From the NCBI GenBank assembly GCA_031261015.1, contig JAISKG010000084.1:1-12473 (forward strand): 12,473 bases of DNA. The letters are read 5' to 3'. The position numbers and the translations under genes were made by a program. This DNA is from Dysgonamonadaceae bacterium (lineage in GTDB: Bacteria; Bacteroidota; Bacteroidia; Bacteroidales; Azobacteroidaceae). The notes below the pieces were generated by a model. It had not been told where the DNA came from, searched no databases, and worked only from the letters and a program-made list of their open reading frames with translations. Shown here in pieces: positions 6,425 through 12,473 of this stretch (the first letter of the stretch is position 1; the number at the start of each line of letters is the position of its first letter).

Positions 6425-7921
6425 ATGACAAAAACAATGCGATACGGTCTATTTTTTACGTTTTGGACTGTGAGTATTTTCCCGGTAAACGCCCAATCGG
6501 TGTTGACTTTACAGGATTGTCACAGTTTAGCGATCAAAAATAATCATCAGTTGAAAATCAACGATGCACAAATCAAAAAGGCTTCGGAAGAGAAAAAAGC
6601 GGCGTTTACGCAGTATTTGCCGGATTTATCGGTGACCGGCGCGTATTTTTACAATCAAAAGAAGATTTCGTTGCTGAGTTCGGATCAATATTTGCCGGTC
6701 GGAACGGTAATGCCGGACGGAAGCTTCGGTTTTACGCAAAATCAAATCAATAATCAATGGACAATGATTGATGGTCAACCGGTACCGTTAGATGCTGAAG
6801 GAAAACCGTTTAATCCGTCGCAAGATCCCAACAAAATTTTGTGGAAAGAACATGCGATTATTCCGAAAAGCGCCTTCGATTTAGATATTCACAATGTTTT
6901 TGCAGGAGCGATTTCATTGGTTCAACCGATTTATATGGGCGGAAAAATCGCTGCTTACAATAAATTAACCGGTTACGTCGAAGATTTGGCTATCTTGACG
7001 GCTCACAGAGAATTGCAAGATTTGCTGCTCCAAATTGATCACGCCTATTGGCAAAGCGTTTCGCTGGCGGCCAAACAACAATTAGCTCAACACTATCTGA
7101 TTTTGCTTCAACAAATGGATAAAGATGTGCAAGCGATGATTCGCAGCGGAGTAGCTACACGCGCCGATGGACTTTCGGTGAAAGTGAAACTTAACGAGGC
7201 GGAAATGAAGGTCTTACAAGTGGAAGATGGCTTGCAATTATCTCGAATGCTTCTGTGCCAGCTTTGCGGATTACCTTTGGATTCGCCCATTCGCTTAGTC
7301 GATGAAAAGGTGGATAACTTGTTGATTGACGAGGTAAATTCCTCTTATAATATGGAGCAAGTTTATGCCAATCGCCTCGAAGTGCAAAGTTTGGAACTGG
7401 CGCAAAAAATTTACGAGAAAAAGGAAGCCGTAGTTCGAGCCGATGGATTGCCGACAGTGGCTTTAGCCGGTAATTATATGGTGTCTAATCCCAATTCTTT
7501 CAACGGATTCCAGAACAAATTCGCCGGATCGTGGAATGTAGGCGTGCTGGTCAATATTCCGCTGTTTCATTGGGGTGAAACGCTTCATAAAGTGCGGGCA
7601 GCCAAGGCGGAAACGACGATCAAACGATTGGAAACCGCCGATGCGAAAGAGAAAATCGAGCTGCAAGTAAGCCAAGCTCAATTCAAACTGAAAGAAGCCA
7701 AGAAAAAAGTCACGATCGCCGATAAAAACAAAGAAAGCGCCGATGAAAATTTGCGTTACGCTCAAGTCGGATTCAAAGAAGGTGTGATTCCTTCATTGAA
7801 TGTAATGGAAGCCCAAACAGCTTGGTATCAAGCCCATACTGAATGGATCGATGCACAAATCGCCGTTCGTTTGGGACAAGTCGAATTCAACAAAGCGTTG
7901 GGAATTGCACAATCAAGATAA
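6425..7921 (+). CDS. TolC-family outer-membrane efflux channel
   Basis: This protein of up to 498 aa has a signal peptide ending near NAQS and the alternating coiled-coil/strand pattern of outer-membrane efflux proteins. Two repeats are apparent: the first begins LTLQDCHSLAIKNNHQLKI, and the second runs from about residue 310 (YANRLEVQSLELAQKIYEKK) to the C-terminal VGFKEGVIPSLNVMEAQTAWYQA, typical of TolC/OEP members. It should form a trimeric channel bridging outer membrane and periplasm. The first ATG (6425) directly abuts AAGAGG, too close for normal initiation. The in-frame ATG at 6437 gives MRYGLFFTFWTVSIFPVNA, an equally good signal peptide with a wider gap after AAGAGG, so either start is possible. 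It is the first gene of a four-gene export operon, 33 bases before the HlyD-family adaptor. The segment at about 70-150 is a longer loop than in E. coli TolC, as far as I can judge by eye. Confidence 0.93.
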   Translation: MTKTMRYGLFFTFWTVSIFPVNAQSVLTLQDCHSLAIKNNHQLKINDAQIKKASEEKKAAFTQYLPDLSVTGAYFYNQKKISLLSSDQYLPVGTVMPDGSFGFTQNQINNQWTMIDGQPVPLDAEGKPFNPSQDPNKILWKEHAIIPKSAFDLDIHNVFAGAISLVQPIYMGGKIAAYNKLTGYVEDLAILTAHRELQDLLLQIDHAYWQSVSLAAKQQLAQHYLILLQQMDKDVQAMIRSGVATRADGLSVKVKLNEAEMKVLQVEDGLQLSRMLLCQLCGLPLDSPIRLVDEKVDNLLIDEVNSSYNMEQVYANRLEVQSLELAQKIYEKKEAVVRADGLPTVALAGNYMVSNPNSFNGFQNKFAGSWNVGVLVNIPLFHWGETLHKVRAAKAETTIKRLETADAKEKIELQVSQAQFKLKEAKKKVTIADKNKESADENLRYAQVGFKEGVIPSLNVMEAQTAWYQAHTEWIDAQIAVRLGQVEFNKALGIAQSR

Positions 7922-7954
7922 TCCCTATTCATCAAAATATCAAATACATAGACT

Positions 7955-8953
7955 ATGGCTACAACAACTTCTAAAACCGTTCGCAAGAACAATATGTTAT
8001 TGGCTTTCATTCTCTTGATCGCCGCCCTTCTCTTAATTGCTTTTGCCGGTTGGTGGCTCCTGAAACCTAAAGTGGAAATCCTTCAGGGACAAGTAGAAGC
8101 GACCGAACTCAAAGTGTCAGGCAAAGTTCCCGGCCGCATCCTCGAACTGCGAGTCAAAGAAGGCGATTCTGTACGGCAAGGAGATACTTTAGTTATTTTG
8201 GACAGTCCCGAAATTACGGCTAAATTAGAACAGGCGCAAGCGGTTGCCAAAGCTGCGCAAGCCCAAGATACCAAAGCAGATAAAGGCGCCCGAAAAGAAC
8301 AAATCGCCACTGCTTACGCCATGTGGAAAAAAGCGCAAACCGGAACCAATATCGCCCGGAAATCTTATTCGAGAATGCAAGATTTGCATAATCAAGGCGT
8401 TATCTCTGCACAAAAACGCGACGAAGCGGAAGCAAATTATTTAGCGATGAAAGCGACCGAACAGGCTGCACTTTCCCAATATCAAATGGCTAAAAACGGC
8501 ACGCAAAAAGAAGATAAAAAAGCGGCTCAAGCCCTGGTAGATCAAGCGCAAGGAGCTGTGGATGAAGTAAAAGCGTATTTGAGCGAAACGATCTTATTGG
8601 CTCCGGCAGACGGCGAAGTGACGGAAATTTTTGCCCGTCCGGGCGAACTGGTCGGCACCGGCGCGCCCATTCTCCAAGTGCTGAACAAAAAGGATAATTG
8701 GGTGGTGCTCAACGTTCGGGAAGATTTGCTGCAAGAGATGACCGTCGGAAAAATCTTATACGGATACATTCCCGCTCTGAACAAAGAAATTCCGATGACA
8801 ATTTTTTCCCTGAAAGACATGGGCACTTACGCTTCCTGGAAAGCGACGAAAACGACCGGTCAGTACGACCTGAAAACGTTTGAAGTGAAAGCGCGCCCCA
8901 ATCAGGCGGAAGACGGATTGTATCCGGGCATGTCGGTGATCGTGAAACGCTGA
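7955..8953 (+). CDS. HlyD-family periplasmic adaptor (membrane fusion protein)
   Basis: The 332-aa adaptor has one N-terminal membrane anchor (about 14-36, MLLAFILLIAALLLIAFAGW). A first half-lipoyl domain follows (about 43-86, with VSGKVPGRILELRVKEGDSVRQGD). An Ala/Gln/Lys-rich alpha-helical hairpin spans about 88-210, then the second lipoyl half (LLAPADGEVTEIFARPGELV) and a beta-barrel to the C-terminus ending GLYPGMSVIVKR. This order is standard for HlyD/EmrA/YhiI-type adaptors, which link an inner-membrane transporter to the TolC channel. It is followed after 2 bases by the first ABC-2 permease, so co-translation is likely. The stop is TGA, which shows that this organism reads TGA as stop. 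Confidence 0.94.
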   Translation: MATTTSKTVRKNNMLLAFILLIAALLLIAFAGWWLLKPKVEILQGQVEATELKVSGKVPGRILELRVKEGDSVRQGDTLVILDSPEITAKLEQAQAVAKAAQAQDTKADKGARKEQIATAYAMWKKAQTGTNIARKSYSRMQDLHNQGVISAQKRDEAEANYLAMKATEQAALSQYQMAKNGTQKEDKKAAQALVDQAQGAVDEVKAYLSETILLAPADGEVTEIFARPGELVGTGAPILQVLNKKDNWVVLNVREDLLQEMTVGKILYGYIPALNKEIPMTIFSLKDMGTYASWKATKTTGQYDLKTFEVKARPNQAEDGLYPGMSVIVKR

Positions 8954-8955
8954 TT

Positions 8956-10131
8956 ATGCCGAAGATAAGCCTACATAGCATCCTTCAGGCGGCGAACCGC
9001 GAAACCGCGCGACTGCTGCACGGCCGCATTTACTGGTTTTGCATCCTCATCGCTCCGGTGATCACGTGGATTTTTTTCCTTTCGATGATGTGTCAGGGAT
9101 TGCCTACCGATTTGCCGGTGGCTTTGGTTGATTTGGACAACTCTTCGGTTTCGCGCGAATTAGCCCGTCAATTAGATGCGTTTGAAGGTACGCAGATTGT
9201 CGCTCATTACGGCGATTTTGGCGAAGCGCGTAAAGAGATGCAAGAAGGCAAAGTTTACGGTATATTCTTCATTCCACGACATTTTTCAGCCGATGCCACT
9301 GCCGGAAAACAGACGGTTTTATCATTCTACACCAATAATTCATATCTGATCGCCGGCTCGTTATTATTTAAAGACATGAAAACGACGGCCACTTTGGCTT
9401 CCGGTTACGTGCTTTTGAAAACGGGACTGGCGCACGGACAAACCGAAGCGCAAATCCGGGCAAAGATCCAACCTGTTGTGATCGACTCCAATCCGATCGG
9501 CAATCCTTGGCTAAATTATTCCGTTTATTTGAATAACCTGATTTTGCCCGGCATTTTAGCTTTGCTGGTGATGTGCGTAACCGTTTACAGCATTGGGATT
9601 GAAATCAAAGAAAAAACGGTGAAAGAATGGCTGGCAGCCGGACGTTTTTCGATCACCGGATCGATTCTGGGCAAACTGATTCCGCAAACCATTTTCTTTT
9701 TTCTGGTTGGATTGTTGCTGTTTGTCGTTTTGTATTTAGGAATGCAATTTCCTGTCAATGGAAGTCTTATGCGGATGGCTGCCGCTTTGTTCTGTTTGAT
9801 TATTGCTTCGCAAGCCTTGGGCGTATTTATGATCGGCTGTTTTCCGACTTTGCGTTTGGGCTTGAGTTTTGCGTGTATTTGGGGAATGTTGTCGTTTTCC
9901 ATTGCCGGTTTTTCGTTTCCGGTCAACGCGATGTATCCGCCGGTACAGGCTTTGAGCAATTTGTTTCCGTTGCGGCATTATTTTTTGCTTTATGTCGATC
10001 AAGCCTTGAACGGACGGGATTTGTTTTACAGTTGGACGCATTACATAGCCCTGTTAGGTTTCCTTTTGTTGCCTTTGCTGGTGCTGCGTCATTTGAAGTG
10101 GTCGCTTTTACATGTTCCTTATCAACCTTGA
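8956..10131 (+). CDS. ABC-2 type permease of the efflux system (first of two)
   Basis: The 391-aa membrane protein has the layout of ABC-2/YhgE-Pip-type or YbhS/YbhR-like exporter permeases. There is one helix near the N-terminus (about 25-46), then a large extracytoplasmic domain (about 47-185) that starts with LPVALVDLDNSSVSRELARQ. A block of helices follows at about 192-214, 240-262, 272-292, 302-322 and 361-380. The motif VALVDLDNSS...GIFFIPRHFS is characteristic of this subfamily. It begins 2 bases after the HlyD adaptor stop and is followed directly by a second permease of the same architecture, so the pair probably forms a heterodimer. No nucleotide-binding domain is present in the chain. 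The substrate is unknown; related systems export drugs, lipids or other amphipathic compounds. Confidence 0.92.
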   Translation: MPKISLHSILQAANRETARLLHGRIYWFCILIAPVITWIFFLSMMCQGLPTDLPVALVDLDNSSVSRELARQLDAFEGTQIVAHYGDFGEARKEMQEGKVYGIFFIPRHFSADATAGKQTVLSFYTNNSYLIAGSLLFKDMKTTATLASGYVLLKTGLAHGQTEAQIRAKIQPVVIDSNPIGNPWLNYSVYLNNLILPGILALLVMCVTVYSIGIEIKEKTVKEWLAAGRFSITGSILGKLIPQTIFFFLVGLLLFVVLYLGMQFPVNGSLMRMAAALFCLIIASQALGVFMIGCFPTLRLGLSFACIWGMLSFSIAGFSFPVNAMYPPVQALSNLFPLRHYFLLYVDQALNGRDLFYSWTHYIALLGFLLLPLLVLRHLKWSLLHVPYQP

Positions 10132-11293
10132 AATGAAGTCATTACGAAAAATATCTACCGGCATTTCCAATAGTTTCACGATTTGGAGCAAGGAATTGAA
10201 GCGCGCTTGCGGCGACATTGGCGTGTTTCTTTTTTTCGTGGTCGTTCCGGTTGTTTATCCGATCTTGTATGGCATTATTTACAATACGGAAGGTATTCAT
10301 GAAGTTCCGTTAATTGTTGTAGATGAATCGCATAGTTCTTTAGCTCGAACCTTTGTCCGTAAAATCGACGCGACGGCCGACGTGCAGGTTTACGCTTACG
10401 CTACTTCGATGGAAGAAGCGCGCGCTGCAATAGATAATAAAGAAGCTTACGGCATTTTGCGTATTCCTGCCGATTTTAGTTGGAAAATCAACCGCGGCGA
10501 GCAAGCTACGGTAGCGCTTTACGAAGACATGTCGGGCTTGTTGTTTTACAAAGCCGTTTTGTTAGCGACAACCGAAGCCTCTCTGGATGGCTTGGTTGCA
10601 TGCGACGCTTCACCCGTGCATTACGAAGCCGTTGCGCAATATAATCCAAAATCGGGTTTTGCATCGTTTCTTTTGCCGGCTATTCTAATTTTGGTGATTC
10701 AGCAAACATTATTACTGGGAATCAGCATGTTAGCTACCACTACACGCGAGAAAAACCAAGGCCGCTTGATTCCGCCGGAAATCTGTTACAGCGGTACATT
10801 TCGCATTGTTTTCGGCAAAGCCTTAGCCTATTTAACTGTTTACATTCCGATGACGATTTGGGCGTTGATCATCGTTCCGTATATCTTTCAATTACCACAA
10901 TCAGCTCATTATGCGACTATTCTGTTATTTGCATTGCCTTATCTATTGGCTTGTATCGCCTTTGCCATGCTCATTTCCACATTCATTCGCGGCAGGGAAA
11001 CGCCGATGATGATTTTAGTGTTCACTTCACTGATTTTCCTGTTTATTTCCGGGATCTCGTGGCCGCAGTCGGCGATTCCCGCATTTTGGAAATATTTAGG
11101 GTATGCACTTCCTTCTACCTTTGGTATTCAAGGATTTGTGAAGATTAATTCGATGGAGGCAACGCTGAATGAAGTTACGTTTGAGTACCGGATGCTTTGG
11201 TTGCAGGCGGGGATTTATTGGTTGGCGACTTGCTTGATTTATGGATGGAATCTGGGAAGAAACAAATTGTCTAACGAATCAACAATTACTTAA
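10112..11293 (+). CDS. ABC-2 type permease of the efflux system (second of two)
   Basis: This protein is up to 393 aa and shares the architecture of the preceding gene: a helix at about 37-57, an extracytoplasmic domain starting VPLIVVDESHSSLARTFVRK, and C-terminal helices from about 185. The helices include LLPAILILVIQQTLLLGISML and the segment before GRETPMMILVFTSLIFLFISG. Two starts are possible. ATG at 10112 overlaps the previous gene by 20 bases. ATG at 10133 lies one base after that gene's TGA and yields MKSLRKISTG, and I consider it more natural for a coupled stop-start junction. It probably pairs with the first permease in the membrane and docks to the HlyD/TolC channel. The gene ends with TAA, 18 bases before the MBL-fold gene, which may therefore be co-transcribed. 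Confidence 0.91.
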   Translation: MFLINLEMKSLRKISTGISNSFTIWSKELKRACGDIGVFLFFVVVPVVYPILYGIIYNTEGIHEVPLIVVDESHSSLARTFVRKIDATADVQVYAYATSMEEARAAIDNKEAYGILRIPADFSWKINRGEQATVALYEDMSGLLFYKAVLLATTEASLDGLVACDASPVHYEAVAQYNPKSGFASFLLPAILILVIQQTLLLGISMLATTTREKNQGRLIPPEICYSGTFRIVFGKALAYLTVYIPMTIWALIIVPYIFQLPQSAHYATILLFALPYLLACIAFAMLISTFIRGRETPMMILVFTSLIFLFISGISWPQSAIPAFWKYLGYALPSTFGIQGFVKINSMEATLNEVTFEYRMLWLQAGIYWLATCLIYGWNLGRNKLSNESTIT

Positions 11294-11311
11294 TTAGAAA
11301 TATATAATATC

Positions 11312-12473
11312 ATGAAAATCTCCTTCCACGGCGCCGCCCGCACAGTCACCGGCTCCAAACACCTCGTCACACTGAACAACGGTAAAAAACTGCTGCTCGA
11401 TTGCGGAATGTTTCAAGGCATGGGCAAAGAAACGCCGGAACTGAACCAGCATTTCGGATTCAATCCGTCGGAGATCACGCATGTCTTTCTATCTCACGCA
11501 CATGTCGATCATTGCGGATTGTTGCCGAAATTGGTCAAAGAAGGATATAACGGGAAAATTTACGCTACGCCGGCGACCATTGACGTAGCAAAAATTTTGT
11601 TACTCGATTCCGCTTATATTCAGGAACAAGATGTTGCTTTTCTAAATAAAAAACGAAAAGAAGAAGGGCGGACGCTCCTGAAACCACTTTATACTCAGGA
11701 AGATGCTGAGAAGACTTTCGATCACTTCGTCCCGGTGCATTACCGGCAAGCGCTGCAAGTGGATAAAGACATTCGTTTGGAATTGTTCGACTGCGGACAT
11801 ATTATTGGGAGCGCAACCGTTTATCTCACTATCACTGAAGACGGTAAGACTTCTACTTTAGCGTTCAGCGGCGATGTAGGACGTTACGGCGATCCGATTT
11901 TGCATTCTCCACAGACCTTTCCTCAAGTGGATTACCTGATCATCGAATCGACCTACGGCGACCGGCTTCACCCGCCTTTGGAATCTTATGCCGGCGATTT
12001 AGAGAAAAATATCCACGAAACGTGCATCGAGAAAAAAGGAAAACTAATCATTCCGGCTTTCAGTGTCTGACGAACTCAGGAATTGCTTTACGCGCTGAAC
12101 GATCTGGAGTTGGAACACAAATTGCCGTCGCTTCAGTATTATTTAGATAGTCCGATGTCCACCAAAGTCACCGACATCGTGAAGCAGCATCCGGAATGTT
12201 TCAACCGCTCGGTGCAAAAATTGTTGAAAATCGACCATGATCCCTTCCAATTTAAAGGTTTAAAATACATTACGGACAAACGGGATTCGCAAGCTTTGAA
12301 TAAGCAGTACGAACCGATGGTAATCATTTCCGCATCGGGAATGGCCGAAGCCGGAAGAGTGAAACATCACATTGCCAACGGAATAGAAAATTGGCGAAAC
12401 ACGATTTTGATTATTGGTTACTGCGAACCCGAATCGCTGGGCGCCAAACTCAAAGCGCATACGCAATCGATCA
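11312..12473 (+). pseudogene. MBL-fold/beta-CASP hydrolase (RNase-like), interrupted by an in-frame TGA and partial at the right edge
   Basis: The first 252 codons encode a metallo-beta-lactamase fold of the beta-CASP (CPSF-73/RNA exonuclease-like) type. They include SKHLVTLNNGKKLLLDCGMF, the zinc motif HAHVDH (62-67), a zinc-ligand His163 in FDCGHIIGSATV, Asp188 in FSGDVGRYGDP and the beta-CASP segment ESTYGDR (212-218). A TGA then interrupts the conserved IPAFSVGRTQELLYAL segment where glycine is expected. The same frame continues without further stops for 134 codons to the window edge. It carries the beta-CASP C-terminal motif ISASGMAEAGRVKHH (about 339-353) and IIGYCEPESLGAKL. Family members are typically about 450-470 aa, so the true C-terminus lies outside the window. 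Such enzymes cleave RNA and need the beta-CASP part, so a 252-aa product is probably inactive. It starts 18 bases after the efflux operon. Confidence 0.85.
12068..12070 (+). other. In-frame TGA replacing a conserved glycine codon
   Basis: The codons read GTC-TGA-CGA, where the family has Val-Gly-Arg. A single G-to-T change from GGA explains it. At least five other genes in the window end in TGA (stops at 218-220, 1319-1321, 3411-3413, 8951-8953 and 10129-10131), so TGA is a normal stop here. The change is either a true nonsense mutation or a base-calling error. Confidence 0.85.

Noticed and set aside
9585..9959. Minus-strand 124-aa open frame inside the first ABC-2 permease
   Set aside because: It is antisense to a clear membrane protein with an intact frame. 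Its composition reflects the opposite strand and no family is recognisable.
8956..11293. The two permease genes as a frameshifted single gene
   Set aside because: Each has a complete N-terminal helix, extracytoplasmic domain and C-terminal helix block, so they are two full paralogous subunits.
12068..12070. TGA read as glycine (genetic code 25, Absconditabacteria/Gracilibacteria) or as selenocysteine
   Set aside because: Several other genes here end naturally in TGA with short intergenic spacing, the promoters and gene families point to Bacteroidota, and the family position is glycine, not cysteine. A point mutation or sequencing error is simpler.

Overview
The window looks like chromosomal DNA of a Bacteroidota bacterium, probably Bacteroidales. 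The evidence is the clean matches to the Bacteroidota promoter (TTG, about 20 nt, TAnnTTTG), the weak or absent Shine-Dalgarno sequences, an outer-membrane efflux protein (so a diderm envelope), and protein families typical of that phylum. Genus cannot be set from the sequence alone. There are no rRNA or tRNA genes, CRISPR arrays, insertion sequences or phage genes that I can support.

Left part (1-2950, minus strand): an uptake operon of the nitrate/sulfonate/taurine (NitT/TauT) ABC class. Transcription runs leftwards from a fused permease-ATPase (543 aa) to a membrane-tethered substrate-binding protein (358 aa), then through a 4-base ATGA overlap into a small membrane protein cut by the window edge. 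The substrate is not readable from sequence. Between this operon and the next gene lies a 460-bp non-coding stretch (2951-3410) with an unexpectedly dense set of inverted repeats. These end in what looks like an intrinsic terminator just before the transporter start, an arrangement resembling a riboswitch or attenuator leader of no class I recognise.

Middle (3411-6338, minus strand): a 975-aa secreted or lipoprotein M16 zinc metallopeptidase with two M16 halves. Its promoter is back-to-back with, and interleaved with, the promoter of the rightward operon.

Right part (6425-11293, plus strand): a tightly packed efflux operon encoding a TolC-family outer-membrane channel, an HlyD-family periplasmic adaptor and two ABC-2 type permeases. 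Together they should form a tripartite envelope-spanning exporter, but no ATP-binding subunit is encoded among them. Eighteen bases later comes an MBL-fold/beta-CASP hydrolase (RNA-processing exonuclease-like). It is interrupted by an in-frame TGA exactly where the family has a glycine, while the reading frame stays open and family-like to the window end.

The most unusual points are the multi-hairpin leader at about 3002-3196 and the single-codon interruption at 12068-12070. Most of the rest is recognisable transport and protease machinery.
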